Below are positions 1 through 12,222 of a stretch of 64,000 nucleotides of DNA, piece by piece. Position 1 is the stretch's first letter. Every line of letters starts with the position of its first letter. The notes under the pieces are model-generated. The model searched no databases and had not been told where the DNA came from. It worked only from the letters and a program-made list of their open reading frames with translations. Origin of the DNA: Neurospora tetrasperma FGSC 2508 (lineage: Eukaryota > Ascomycota > Sordariomycetes > Sordariales > Sordariaceae); the NCBI RefSeq assembly GCF_000213175.1, contig NW_009799103.1, forward strand, positions 993,394-1,057,393, read 5' to 3'. A program made the position numbers and the translations under genes.

Positions 1-990
1 GAACCGTCTAGCCAAAGCGGTTGAGTGGCGTTCCAGAAGCTGGGCAGTTGAGTGGTCAGATCGGCGACTTTGCATCGCCATGTACTCTGCCTTGGCTCGG
101 GTTTTAGCTTCAAGAGGGAACCTTCGAAGGATGTGGTGGACCAAGGCCCTCGACAGGGAACAAGGGATTTGTCCATCTTGAATAAGGCATGGCATGGCTC
201 TCCACGTCCCCACATGGCTGCCAAGCAATTGCGCTTTGACATACCAAACCGAACTCAGGAACGTCTCGCTCTGTAACGAAATTACTTTGATGCTACGCCC
301 GACACTGCTACTGTACCTTCAGCGTTCCACTGCAGCATCCCGGACAGTGCCTGCGTTCGTTTTCTTCTAAAACCGACAGTCTCCTCATACTTTGAGTGCT
401 TTTGCAGTCCTTTCCGAAATCTGGCTTTCCTGCATCCCTTTTCTTCCCTCTTTCTTTTGAACGGCCGCCAATGCCGGGTTACGTCGTGATTGGACACATC
501 CAAAACAGCCCGACTACTAGGTCAATCGTGAATTCGAGGAGAGGGTCACTCAGTTGCCATGCTTTTTGAGAAGAACAACCATTCGGTTCTTGCTCTTTCC
601 CATCTTTCAGCCCCCTGCGGACGATAACCTAGCATTCACGCGGAGACCTGAGAGAGCAAGCAAGCTTCATCCCGCCACTTCGGCTCCACGGGCCATCCGG
701 GTCTCCACTTCCCCAGATTCCAGTTCAAAGGCGGCCAACCTCCATTCACTTGTGGTTGATGTACCTGCAGTCAACCACGTCTCAGGTCCACCATTGACGA
801 CAGGATTTGGACGGATTTTTGCATGCGGGCCTCTGGTCGTTCGACAGGTCAACCTTCCCGGGGTACCTGATACCGATCGCAATCTCGACCCGATCTATCA
901 CTGGCCATTGATGTACTTTATCGAACTGAAGAACAGTTCGACAACAGACCGGGAAACATCGCTTCACAGCCATCGACAGACACCGTCACC
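1..990. other. No supported gene; left edge and upstream region of the GPCR gene
   Basis: I see no convincing coding sequence here. Short open frames exist on both strands but none has a domain, a good start context or splice logic. The right part (about 550-990) is likely promoter and 5' UTR of the GPCR gene that starts at 991, including CT-rich stretches typical of Neurospora leaders. Confidence 0.5.
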
Positions 991-2784
991 ATGATCATCA
1001 CCCCGGAAGATACGGAGTCGATCGTCGTCATCGAGCGCGTCTGCTCCGCCCTGTCGCTTCTAGGTGGTCTCTTCGTCATCACCAGCTTCTCTGTTTCGGA
1101 TGCTTTCCGTCAGCGTGCTATCAACCGCATGGTTTTCTTTGCTACTTTCGGAAACATCCTCACCAACGTGGCTACACTGATGACTACGGCATTTACGGAT
1201 GATATCAACTCGTTTGGATGTCAATTTCAAGGGTTTTTGGTTCAGGTGTGAGTATTTGGTCCATGGGCTTAAGAGATAATCTAGGGGAAGGTGAAGAAAG
1301 ATGTTATCTGCTCTTCGATCACCCTTTCCTGTGTCTTCAACTGAAGAGAGAAAAAATCGCTAACTCCATTTGCTACAACCACAGCTTCATGCAAGGCGAT
1401 GCTTTCTGGGCTCTGGCAATGGCCATCAACGTGTATCTCACCTTCTACCACCAGTTCGATGGAAGAGCTCTCAGGAAGATGGAGATTCCGTACTTCCTCT
1501 TCTGCTATGGCGTCCCGTTCATTTCCGGTTTCACCTTCATCTTTATCAGGCAACACGGCGAGAGGCCATACGGCAACGCAATCCTCTGGTGCTGGCTGAG
1601 CAAAAAGTGGGAAGTCTACCGTATCGCCACGTTTTATGTGCCCGTCTGGTACGTTGAGTCCCCTTTTCACCATCCAAAATCAAACCCTAGCATTAGGGAA
1701 AGCTACTAACATGCCCTTCCATAGGCTCTGTATCACGGTAGCAACCACCATCTACATCCGTGCCGGCCGTGACATATACAAGAAGCATCGTAGTATGAGC
1801 AAGCTCGGCTCCAGCTCCAACGGCGGTACCCTCGTCGACATGTTTGCTCCAGCCTACAACTACAAGACCACCAAAGTCACCCAAACCACAGAGATCATCT
1901 CCCCTCCGTCGACCAGCAACGGCTACGCTGCCAACAGAGACGTAATATTCCCACACACCCCGATTCCCCTAGCCGACGACGCCAAGGTCCCCGCTTCGTG
2001 CTCCGTAACCGTCACCATTTCCTCCGACAACCATAACCACTCATCAAACAAGCGCAGCTCCCAACCCCAGACCGACATCACCACCAATCGTCCCCACAGC
2101 GGCGGTATAACCGGCACAATAACAACCACAACATCAACAATCGACAACGACGACAACAACAACAACGAGCGAACCATCGTTCACATCTCAGCCGGCAACG
2201 GCTCGGGAACGGCAGCCAACATGCAAGCCCGAGCCCAGCGCCGCCTTGTTCACGAAGCCCACAATGCCGTGTGGTCCTACACCAAGTGCGCCATCCTCTT
2301 CTTTGCCGTCTTGCTCATCACCTGGATCCCGTCCTCGGGCAACCGTGTGTACACCATGATCAACGACGGAGAAGTTTCCAAGCCTCTCTTTTTCGCCAGT
2401 GCCTTTGTTTTGCCGCTGCAGGGGTTTTGGAACGCCATCATCTACGTGGTCACGTCGTGGGCGGCGTGCAAGGAGTTGGGCGCCGAGGTGGCCGAGGTGT
2501 TTGACGTGGTGAAGTACAGGTGCATGGGCTGCTGTGTGGGGGGTAGTCGGGGTAATAAGAAGAGAGATGATGATGATGATGGAATCATTCTGGAAAGCAC
2601 CAGGATGTCAGCTAGACGAGGGGATTCCAATCGCAGGAGGTCGGGAGGTGGAGGTGCAGCGGGAAGTAGTAGTTGGGCGGCAACGATGGCGAGAGCGAAG
2701 GCGCAGGAAATGGAGATTGATACGACTAGTATGGAGGATCTGACGGGCAATGGGGCGAGGATGGAGAGGGTTTCGCCTGTATGA
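991..2784 (+). CDS. gpr-3: cAMP receptor-like G-protein-coupled receptor (GPR-1/2/3 type)
   Basis: Seven-transmembrane receptor of the fungal cAMP-receptor-like (Dicty_CAR) class, expected at the plasma membrane upstream of heterotrimeric G proteins. I place three exons: 991-1247, 1385-1648 and 1725-2784. Both introns have good donors (GTGAGT, GTACGT); the second has a CTAAC branch site. The spliced frame closes exactly at 526 aa. Hydrophobic segments lie near residues 16-36, 46-66, 85-105, 118-137, 160-182, 359-378 and 392-418. The third cytoplasmic loop is very long (about residues 195-355) and rich in Asn, Thr, Ser and Asp runs. The C-tail is basic and Ser-rich. The symbol gpr-3 rests on my memory that this receptor sits beside ndvB in N. 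crassa; the family call is firmer than the symbol. Confidence 0.85.
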
Positions 2785-3328
2785 GAAGGGGAAATCGAAA
2801 GATAGTCGCCTACGTGTTTAATTGCTGTTGGGGTATGGATCGTTGCCATGACTTGATGGACGGTCAAGAATGACGGACAACGTGTACATCCTATGCTATT
2901 CTTTGAGGTTCTTTGCTTTTAGCGCCGGCGAACAAGGTCTAATTCTATGATACCCTGCAAGAGCTGGTTTGAATGGGAAAGAAGTCATTTGAATGAACAG
3001 CAAGCGCTGGTAGAAAATTCCGGATCTGCCCATTTCCATAATGTGAGAAGCTACTTTGAAGTGGACCGTCCGTTGCGGAGCACGGCCGCTATGCATCATC
3101 GTCCGGTTCCGCCTAAGGAATTGCAGGACCGCGCTGGCAATGTCCAACAAGCAATAAGCATCACAGCCACTGCAGGGACCCATAAAGCTTAAAAGAATTG
3201 GCGAATCTTTGGGCCAGCTTGGGTCCTCGTTGCAGCGTCTCGAGGCTATTAACATGGCATCAGCTGTAGGAGTAGCTAGTTTTAGACCAAAGAAGGATAA
3301 GTCATTACGCACACCCTGCTCAGATAGG

Positions 3329-3362
3329 AAAAAAAAAAAAAAAAAGGTGGGAGGGGGGGGGG
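3329..3362. repeat. Poly-A run followed by poly-G run
   Basis: Seventeen A (3329-3345) are followed closely by ten G (3353-3362). These are simple low-complexity tracts in non-coding DNA and a likely site of sequencing or assembly length error. Confidence 0.9.
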
Positions 3363-6009
3363 AGGGGTTCGATCCGGCGGTTCCCTAATTACCTAGACTA
3401 GCCGCCCAAGTAACAGATTCTCTAGATCAGTTATGTTATGGGTTACAGCAGCTGATTCCGGAAAAGGGGACGTACCATGATAGCAATCAGCACCCAGCAA
3501 AGGCAGGGCAGGTGAGTGTACTTTGTCTTTTTCTCATATCATAACGACCTCATGCTCATTATTTTAGCACCATTTTTACAGGATTCTCCTCGTTTCCCAG
3601 CTGCGGCAAGGGTCCCGACGTCTTCAGCGCAGATCGGGGTGGTGCAAGTGAGGACGGAAGAGAGGCGATGACATATGTACCTGCACGCTGTGAAGGGCAG
3701 AAATGCAAGGTACCTCTAGGAATGTTCTGGATCGGTTTCTGAAACTTGATCGTGTAACTGACCCTGCGCATCTTTACACTAGTGATAGAGTTTCTCATGT
3801 GATATTGGGGCGCATTGGGTACTTGTGAATCACGCTTCATACCCTGCTCGCCGGCATGGTGAGTGGCTGCTGTCAAGATGATCGTTTGTACTGGATGATG
3901 AGACGTCCATCTGGAGTCCATGCATGTTTCTGGTCACAGACTGATCCAGACCAAAAGACTAGCATCATCTTGGATCGGGTCTCCCTGGGTGCTAAGTTGC
4001 ACAAAAATGCATATCTGCCTAAAGGTTCTGATGCAATTCAGGCGGGGAACTCACGTGGTTTGTTCGGTAGAGGAGTAGGAGACTGAATGTAGTCGCAGTT
4101 GGGCAGATGTTTGTCTCGCATCGGTCCCGTCTGGGGGTCATTGCGTCCGGTTACGGGTCCCGGATGACACATCAACCCAAGGATCACCACGATGGGACTG
4201 TGTGGCGCATCCACCATTTATGAAACAGTTCCATTGACCGGGCGGGCGGGAGACTGACATTCGGCGGCAGGATAGCGGATCTTGTCGGCTGTCGTGGTAA
4301 TTGGTGGGAGAGGTCGCACACGACGTTCGTGGCGTTCACGGACCCTAGGCAAGTGAGGTTGGGCAATCACGACAGTTGGCGATGGCTTCAGCTGGCGCCT
4401 GGCGGGTTCGGTGTGTTTCTGATCCGGATATTTTTTTGCTCATTCAAGCCACTAGCGTTCGCTGGAAATTGAGGGGATGTTGAAGTTAGTCATCAGAAGC
4501 AGAACCATCCAGCCCGAAAGGAGGCTGAAGGATTGTACGTACAGATAAAAGATACGTGCCGGGAGCGCGGGCATGGCGGACAGTGGCAGACGTCGGGAAC
4601 GACGTTCATTGCATTCCCGTTACCCCGGCCGTTGCAGATGGAGCAAAGACGGCAAGCAACACATTCTGCCGGGGACCCACCCGGAGTTGACTCCCGAAGT
4701 GACGGGGAACAAGACCCACCCGGCCCGAGATCCGACGCCAGGTGGGACCCTATGCGGAGATGAGAGGGATCGACGCCTTGTGGACCGGTCTAACCCCGAT
4801 CAACTCCAGAGCTCCATTGACAGGGACAACGTCAACACAACTTGTCCTATAATCTTCCCAACATCAACTGTATCTAGAGGCCGGAATTCCGTAAGACGAG
4901 TGACAAGTCGAAATCGTGAACAGGCTGTTTGGATGTCAGGATGTTGATCGAACCGATGGTTGGGCATATAACCCAGACGCCTTGGAATAGCCCATGGGCA
5001 TAAACAAGACATCCTGAATGTGACAGAACTGGGCCAGTCAGATTGTTGGAGGCATGGCGATGGACGTTTGGAAGCCCGAAAGTGGTCTGAATAGGTTGAT
5101 GGGTGTCCGATGCCGCTGATTTTGGGCTTCCCGCAATGGAAAAGGACTGCGACTGATGGAAGCTTACATGGATGTCCACGGACTCTCGAACTGCCGCAGC
5201 CCCGCAAATGCAGGCCTGGATTGCAGTGTACATTTGCAACCTCTTTGATGAGCGGTCAGGATTATGGTTCCGTGATGTCACTGTCGACACAAGGAGTAGA
5301 CGATGAATCTCGAGATCATGGGAAGACCTTTGAAGGGTGATTTGAGATGGTGATGGTCGAGATAACGGATCAACTTTTCGAAGATAAATATTTGAGAGGT
5401 TACCTATGATCGTCACATGGCGATCGAGAGTAGATTCAGGCGCTGCTGAGAACAGAGCATGCCCGTTGTCCTGTCGAGCTTAGGTCCCTCCAGACTGTCT
5501 CACAGATTTGGCTGACACAGAATGTTCGGCCAAGCTTCCATCGCGCCTGCCACGATTGGGCTGAAGCACAACTGTACCATATCTCCCAAGGAAACGGTGG
5601 CTGGCCAAGCCTGCAGGGGCAATCTCTTCAAATCATATGATGTATAAAAACGGCAACAACGGGAATGACGTTAGGAAGTTGTGGACGGGTGCATCTCTTT
5701 CTCAGTCGCTCTCAGCTGCAACGCCCAATGGTTCATATGTAGAAAGGGAATTCGTTTTGTGTCCAAACGCCAATACGTCTTCTCTTTATTCGTACCTCCA
5801 TGAACCTTCGGATAACCTCAACACGGAGGAATATTGCGGTCCTCGGTTCACAAACTTGTGGGAGGTTCTCTTCCCCTCACAAAAACGAAGCGAAGTTGCC
5901 GAACGCGGGGGGTTGGGCCTTGTGGAAGTGGAGTAAGACAGGGGCCAAGATCTGAACCGGGGAAGGACCCACCCACCCACACTCAGGCCATGAACCGCTG
6001 CACTGCGCC

Positions 6010-6024
6010 GGGGGGGGGGGGGGG
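6010..6024. repeat. Poly-G run of 15
   Basis: An uninterrupted run of fifteen G in non-coding DNA upstream of ndvB. Its length is likely to vary between strains or assemblies. Confidence 0.9.
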
Positions 6025-6996
6025 CACACCTGCCCTTGTGAACCAAAACAAACTGCACCGCAAAATATTCGACAGCATCGTTTTCCTTCGAACATCACGA
6101 ACGTCTAGTCTCAGGCGTCGTCACCAATCCCGAACCACATCCACCATTATGCCAGGAGCGAGACATCAACGAATTCGAGGCTACTTACTTGAGCTGTTGA
6201 TTTACAGACAGCAGACATCCCCGCCCTCGATGCCAAAAACCACCATGCCTGTGTTAGGGGCATCCGCATTTCTTATTCTGTCTTTATTGTTGTGGACGGC
6301 TCATTGAGGCACAGCAACAGCAAACAACGTTGGAGGCACTGTGGAGGCAGCAAATTCAACTTCTCGGCATCGAGGCCAAGCGGCCCAAACCATGATCGAG
6401 GTACCACGCAATGCTACACACATCCCGCCCAAGTGGGAGTCTGGAAAGTGTCAACACAGGGCGGTGAACTCGTTTATGCAATCCGTCTATTCTCCCGGAT
6501 GACTCCCCTCTAAGATCACGTCAGGAGGCCTGATTGCTTTTTGCCAAATACGCCTGTCTTGAAATGTTGTTCGGAGTCAAGAGGATGGAATTGGTCAGCT
6601 GACAGCCAAAAGGAAAGTGCTCGGATTTGATATCCAGGTCTGGCGAATCCGGGATATTTTTTAGGTGTCGGGGCTGGGCTCGGATACTGTTTCCGTGGTC
6701 ATCGAAGCTCGAGGGCAATTCTCAACGGTTAGTGGCTATGTATTCCCCCTCGCTGTTGACCATGCTAGCTGCTTGAGTGGCCTGGGGTAGCAGGCTAGAT
6801 GCCACACCCCGAGGTTCTGTTGTTGAACCCTTGACGACACTCCATCCTCCTTGGCTCCAAAAGTCACAAAAGCCGCCAAAGGCCACCTCAAGATTTGGAA
6901 GCTGTATCCCCTCTTGTTGCTATCCTCTCCTGTCCATCGTCGATTCCTCAGCCACGTCTCCTTTCTCTCCCTCTCCAAACTTCACGCACAACCAAG

Positions 6997-9372
6997 ATGA
7001 CCAGGAGAATAGCAACTTTGGTCCGCCCGACCCACAACGGCGAGCGCTATGAAATCACCAACCCCACAGCCATGCCCAAGGCCGCTGGCTTCCTATGGAA
7101 CCAGAAGATGATGATTCAGATCACCTGCCGTGGTTTTGCGACTGCCCAGTTCATGCAGCCCGAGCCTGCAAAGTACGCCTATGCGCCCAATATCGAGGCC
7201 AAGACCTTCATGCAACCGGAGCCGAACTACTACGCCCACCATCCCGGCCGCTTTGTATACATCAAGGATGAGGAGACCGGCCAGCTTTTCTCTGCTCCCT
7301 ACGAACCCGTCCGCGCCCCACACGACCGCTTCGTCTTCTCCGCCGGCAAGACTGACGTCTTCTGGGTCATCGAGTCGATGGGAGTTCGCGTGGAGATGAC
7401 CATGGGCCTCCCCACCCACCATGTTGCCGAACTCTGGACCATCAAAGTCAAAAACCTTTCAAGCCGTCCTCGGAAACTCAGTGTGACCCCCTACTTCCCC
7501 ATTGGATACATGTCGTGGATGAACCAGTCGGCCGAGTGGAATCATGACCTCAACGGAATTGTTGCCAGCTGTGTCACCCCTTACCAGAAGGCCGCCGACT
7601 ACTTCAAGAACAAGTATCTCAAGGACAAGACCTACTTCCTTTGTGAGATCCCTCCTGACTCCTGGGAAGCCAGTCAGCAAGCCTTTGAAGGTGAGGGTGG
7701 TCTTCACAACCCCAGTGCCCTACAAGACAGGAATCTCAGCGGCAGTGATGCGCGGTACGAAACTCCCACGGCAGCTGTGCAATACAAAATTGCTCTTGGC
7801 ACGGGCGAGCAACAAGAGTACCGGTTCCTCTTTGGCCCCGCCTATGATGAAGCTGAGATCGGAGCCTTGCGGTCCAAGTACCTAAGCAAGGAAGGTTTCG
7901 AACAGACTGCAGCTGACTACGCCGCTTACATGGCCCGTGGGCGCGGATGTCTCCACGTGGAAACCCCAGATAAGGATCTCGACAACTTCATCAACAACTG
8001 GCTGCCCCGACAGGTCTACTACCACGGCGATGTCAACCGCTTGACCACTGATCCACAAACACGCAACTACCTACAGGACAACATGGGCATGAACTACATC
8101 AAACCCGAAGTATCCCGCAGGGCTTTTCTCACAGCCATTGCCCAGCAAGAAGCTACCGGCGCCATGCCCGACGGCATCCTTTTGGTTGTGGGTGCCGAGC
8201 TCAAATACATCAACCAGGTACCTCACACTGATCACTGTGTGTGGTTGCCAGTTACACTGGAGGCATACCTCAACGAGACCGGTGATTACAGCTTGCTAAA
8301 GGAGAAAGTGCCGAGTGCCAACGGCGACAAGCTCACCGTCTTCGAGCGCTTCTGCCGTGCTATGGACTGGCTGCTCAAGTCTCGTGACCATCGTGGTCTG
8401 AGTTACATTGCCCAGGGTGACTGGTGTGATCCCATGAACATGGTGGGCTACAAGGGCAAGGGTGTTTCTGGCTGGCTCACTCTGGCCACGGCCTTTTCCC
8501 TCAACATTTGGGCCAAGGTTTGCGATCATGAAGGCGAGACCGATCTCGCCAAGCGCTTCCGTGAGGGTGCTGACGCATGCAACGCTGCTGCAAACAAGCA
8601 TCTTTGGGACGGCGAATGGTTTGCTCGCGGCATCACTGACGACAATGTTGTCTTTGGCATCAAGGAGGACAAGGAAGGCCGCATCTGGTTGAACCCCCAG
8701 TCCTGGTCCATCCTCAGCGGTGCTGCCAGCCCTGAACAGATTGACAAGATGTTGCCCCAAATTGACTCGCATCTCAACACACCATATGGTATCCAGATGT
8801 TCGGTCCCCCTTACACCAAGATGCGCGAGGATGTCGGTCGCGTAACGCAAAAGGCCATTGGCTCGGCCGAGAACGCCGCTGTGTACAACCACGCTGGAAT
8901 CTTCTTCATCCATAGCCTGTACGAGCTTGGAGCACAACAAGACCGAGCATTCACCCTTTTACGGCAGATGCTCCCCGGTCCTACTGACGCCGACTATATC
9001 CAACGAGGCCAGCTGCCCATCTATATTCCCAACTACTACCGAGGCGCCTGGAAGGAGTATCCCCGCACCGCTGGTCGATCCAGTCAGTTGTTTAACACCG
9101 GTACCATTTCTTGGGTTTACCGCTGCATCATCGAAGGGCTCTGTGGCTTGCGCGGCGATGGCGAAGGTCTACTCATCCGGCCACAGTTACCGAGCTCCTG
9201 GAACAGCATGAAGGTCACTCGCGAGTTTCGGGGCGCCACCTTCAATGTCGACATTCGTCGTGGCAATGTCAAGGAGGTCACTGTCAGGAATGGCGACAAG
9301 GTCCTGCCTGCGCCTCACGTCAAGGACATCGAGCCAGGCCAGACGTACAACCTCACAGTGATCATTCCGTAA
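6997..9372 (+). CDS. ndvB: Cellobionic acid phosphorylase, GH94
   Basis: Intracellular GH94 phosphorylase. The known N. crassa enzyme splits cellobionic acid with phosphate into glucose 1-phosphate and gluconate, handling the oxidised cellodextrins released by lytic polysaccharide monooxygenases and cellobiose dehydrogenase. One exon, 791 aa, which is normal for the family. The frame is open further upstream, but the first ATG, at 6997 in context CAAGATGAC, is the natural start. The N-terminal beta-sandwich is followed by the (alpha/alpha)6 catalytic region. The GDWCDP motif (about residues 474-479) carries the expected general-acid Asp at 478. Phosphate-binding and substrate-loop motifs such as the GKGVSGW stretch follow. 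There is no signal peptide, so it is cytosolic. Bacterial-like family membership suggests ancient horizontal acquisition; that is inference. Confidence 0.93.
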   Translation: MTRRIATLVRPTHNGERYEITNPTAMPKAAGFLWNQKMMIQITCRGFATAQFMQPEPAKYAYAPNIEAKTFMQPEPNYYAHHPGRFVYIKDEETGQLFSAPYEPVRAPHDRFVFSAGKTDVFWVIESMGVRVEMTMGLPTHHVAELWTIKVKNLSSRPRKLSVTPYFPIGYMSWMNQSAEWNHDLNGIVASCVTPYQKAADYFKNKYLKDKTYFLCEIPPDSWEASQQAFEGEGGLHNPSALQDRNLSGSDARYETPTAAVQYKIALGTGEQQEYRFLFGPAYDEAEIGALRSKYLSKEGFEQTAADYAAYMARGRGCLHVETPDKDLDNFINNWLPRQVYYHGDVNRLTTDPQTRNYLQDNMGMNYIKPEVSRRAFLTAIAQQEATGAMPDGILLVVGAELKYINQVPHTDHCVWLPVTLEAYLNETGDYSLLKEKVPSANGDKLTVFERFCRAMDWLLKSRDHRGLSYIAQGDWCDPMNMVGYKGKGVSGWLTLATAFSLNIWAKVCDHEGETDLAKRFREGADACNAAANKHLWDGEWFARGITDDNVVFGIKEDKEGRIWLNPQSWSILSGAASPEQIDKMLPQIDSHLNTPYGIQMFGPPYTKMREDVGRVTQKAIGSAENAAVYNHAGIFFIHSLYELGAQQDRAFTLLRQMLPGPTDADYIQRGQLPIYIPNYYRGAWKEYPRTAGRSSQLFNTGTISWVYRCIIEGLCGLRGDGEGLLIRPQLPSSWNSMKVTREFRGATFNVDIRRGNVKEVTVRNGDKVLPAPHVKDIEPGQTYNLTVIIP

Positions 9373-9931
9373 CTAGACACTAGTTTGTGATCTATAGTCG
9401 CCCGATATCCTGCGCTGCTGCGACGCTGGAACAGAAGATAGAAAAAACACAAGTTGAGCTCTCGGTTGAGAATCCGTTGGCGTAGCATTTTGGGTGGCTG
9501 TTTGTTTCCATGTTCGCATACGGTGCCATGGGGTTCCCAATGTAGAAATGATCCGTGTGGATACTCATTCGGGGAAGCAAGATCGGTCCAGGCACCAACT
9601 TTGCTGGGGTGATGGTGTTGTTGCTTACTGTTTGTAGCCAGCCCCATAGCAATGGTGATGGTGATTGATTCTACCCCTTACCTTACCTGGTTGTCAACAC
9701 GAGCTTGCGTAACATCGCTGTCGATAGTGTTCAATGTTGGCGTTGAGATTACTCAGCCCAATATTGACCCCAAGATCTCACTGGAGTGCCGGCTTCACCG
9801 CGATTTTTTAAGCTTACTCATCAGACCTCAACGGCCATGTATAAGAGGCTAACCTCATGGTAATAATTTGAGAGCCGTTTGACATCAAGGACCGAATGCA
9901 GTTTGCAGCCTAGCATCAGTTGATTCAGAAG
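9373..9931. other. Intergenic: ndvB 3' region and promoter of the lectin gene
   Basis: No gene seen. The segment carries the ndvB 3' UTR and the upstream region of the secreted lectin-type gene starting at 9932. An open frame extends upstream of 9932 but only through a non-ATG codon. Confidence 0.5.
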
Positions 9932-11724
9932 ATGAAGATTCTTTTCCATGCCTTGGCACTGCCACTGGCCTTTCACTTACTGTCTCTCGCCCACGCCATA
10001 CCCAGTCCCGAAGCTGCTCATGGCGGCTCTTCCCAAGCCACCAACACCACCGATGATGCCATGACCATCACCCCACGTCAATCCTCCTGCCTTTCAACCG
10101 GCACACAGTCGACCATCAACGCCCTGTTCTCCTCCGGTGGTGCCAACACCATCGTCTCACTCTGCCCGGGAGTAACCATTCCCATCACCGCCCCCATCGT
10201 CTTCACTGCTCCGGGACAGGAACTATCCACCCAGGGTTACCCAACCGATTCCACCCGGGCCACCATCCTCATTCAGCCAGGCAGCACCGTCACTTCAGCC
10301 ATCCGCGGTAACTGGCAAAACAACGTCAAGGTGCTCAACATCCAGGTAGACGGCAACCGGCCCAATGCCGGCTACTTGGGGGGTGATGCCCTCCTGGAAA
10401 TGGGTGGCGGTACCGAGGGCCAGACGGTCAGTCACACGGTGGTCAAGAACACGCGCAGCTGGAGCTGCGTGCACTTCATCGGGAGTGGGCAGGAGGACAA
10501 TCCTTGCCGGCAGGCGACGGTCACTTTCAACGAGGTTGGGCCGTGCGGACACGAAGGGACGGATTCGGCGACGGGAAATGGCCTGTGGGCGGATGGGTTG
10601 AGTATTGAGTGCATGGATACGATGGTGACTGATAATACTGTGAGTTCCTTACCTACCTACCTACCTACCTACCTTACGACCACCTACCTAAGAATCTGTA
10701 CCCCTGACCTAGCCTAGGTACCTAGGTTGACCTTATACAAGGAAGTTGTCATGAACTGACAAAGCCAAAATAAAACAATGAGTAGATCACAGGTGCCACA
10801 GACGGCGGCATCGTAATCTTCGGCTCCCCCGGCTCCCAATTCCTCCGCAACACCATCATCTCCTCCTCCTCCTCCGGCCTGCAATTCGGCGGTATCAACA
10901 TGGTCGACCCCACCTGGTCAGGCAACTACTCGGGCGTCGTCGTCTCCGCCAACACCATCACCGGCGGGCCAGGTAGCTTCATCAACTTGGGAATCGGCAT
11001 GGGCTCCCAAGTCTGGAGCAACCCGCACCCGGAAACCAATTTCGGACAGGTCACCGTCACCAACAATGTGTTTACCGGCAACGTCGGCTTCTCCATCGTC
11101 ATGAACGGCTGGCTAGGTGGTCTCACGGTGACGGGTAATTCGGTCAGCGGGGTGACAACCCCTTCATCGTCTTTCGCCTCGGCGTCAGGGTGTGGAGCGG
11201 TGCAGCAAGCTGCTTTTGCGGATTCGAAGCAGTTGGTGTATTACCCGGCTGGCGTGACGGGGTCGTCGGGCCCAAATGTTATACAGGCGCAGTTTACTGC
11301 ACTGTCGACAAATGCGTCGAATTGGCTTTGCCTAACGAATCCGGCGCCGCCGCTGCCGGACACGGAATCCTTTTTGCCAAACACGCTGTCTGTTGATGCG
11401 TCGACTTCAAGGGTGGTTTCGCTGAGGGACTTTCATGTGCAGGTGCAGGGTGACGGGAACGTGGTTGGGATTGACACGACGGGAGGCGTGTGGACGGTCA
11501 AGTGGGCGAGCAGTCGGTTCTCGTCGGCTTGTGGGCCGGATGGATCGCAGTGTTTGCTTGCCTTTGGGATTGACGGAAACTTTGTCATGTATGATGGGAA
11601 CGGACCGCTTTGGGCGTCGGGAACAGATGGCAGTGGGCAGCTGTTGACGTTCTTGAGGGAGGCGCCGTGGGTGACCGTTACGGGCGGCAATGGACAGACA
11701 TTGTGGACTATTGGGAATTTGTAG
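9932..11724 (+). CDS. Secreted parallel beta-helix protein with C-terminal B-lectin domain
   Basis: Two exons, 9932-10639 and 10786-11724, give 548 aa. The donor is GTGAGT; the in-frame acceptor is the TAG just before 10786, which restores the run DNTITGATDGG. A later CAG acceptor would break the frame. A clear signal peptide occupies residues 1-22. Residues about 55-400 are rich in NTI/NTV turns and short beta repeats, as in parallel beta-helix (pectate-lyase-like) proteins. From about residue 450 to the end there are QGDGNVV- and DGNFVMYD-type repeats of a bulb-type mannose-binding (B-lectin) domain. It is probably secreted or cell-wall associated. Enzymatic activity cannot be judged: I see no confident catalytic residues. 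Confidence 0.8.
10647..10676. repeat. CCTA/CTAC microsatellite inside an intron
   Basis: About six copies of a CTAC tetranucleotide start right after the splice donor of the lectin gene's single intron. The repeat is direct and uninterrupted. It contributes to the 146 bp length of this intron, longer than most others in the window. Confidence 0.85.
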
Positions 11725-12222
11725 CGGCTGAGGTGAAAGTGCCCTCTGTCCATTGCGGGCACAATACAGCATTACCAGTCTCTTGTATTGATGCCAGACT
11801 ACTGGGCTTCTCCCACTTTCTTTTCTTCGGCCTTTTCCAATGATTAAAGTTACCACTTGTATATTGGCTTGGCTTGCTGTTCTTTTTACCATCTGTCCAG
11901 TCGCTCTTTGGACTATATGTTGAAGTGGAAGAATGGAACGAAGACACTGATGGCAAAGATCCTTGATTGAGTGTAAGGAAGAGAAAGAAGAAAGGAGTGA
12001 ACGTAAGGTTCACGAGTTTGTATACATGACTGGAGTGGATTGGATACCCTTAATAAGCCTTCGATAACGCTGATGGAAGCGATATGCTTCAACACTATAC
12101 ATGGAAACCTGATCTTCCACCGTGAGATCTATTGATTTGAAAGCCAAAAGATTACCCAAGTATGCGAATCCATCTGCGCTTTGCAAAGCCCCAAAGTACC
12201 TTGTCTTGATCCATGACAACCT
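11725..12222. other. Intergenic between convergent lectin and phospholipase A2 genes
   Basis: This holds the 3' ends of two convergent genes. I see no additional gene. Frames on the minus strand here are open for 60-160 codons but overlap the lectin C-terminus and show no domain. Confidence 0.5.

Larger units (their letters stand above)
2785..6996. other. 4.2 kb gene-poor region between GPCR and ndvB
   Basis: Open frames up to 180 codons occur on both strands, but they lack recognisable domains, consistent codon bias or connectable splice sites, so I call none. Homopolymer tracts are present. The stretch next to 6997 is the ndvB promoter and leader; it has a CTGGGG hexamer at 6782-6787, which fits the CRE1 consensus SYGGRG, though a single such hexamer is weak evidence. 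An unannotated small gene or a non-coding RNA remains possible. Confidence 0.45.

Noticed and set aside
1-70. tRNA A-box-like TAGCCAAAGCGG at the left edge
   Set aside because: No matching B box or foldable cloverleaf follows within 100 bp.
3360-3385. tRNA T-arm-like GGTTCGATCC
   Set aside because: No acceptor stem, anticodon arm or A box of the right spacing could be built on either strand; the upstream part is homopolymer.
8296-8940. 214-codon minus-strand frame
   Set aside because: Antisense to ndvB.
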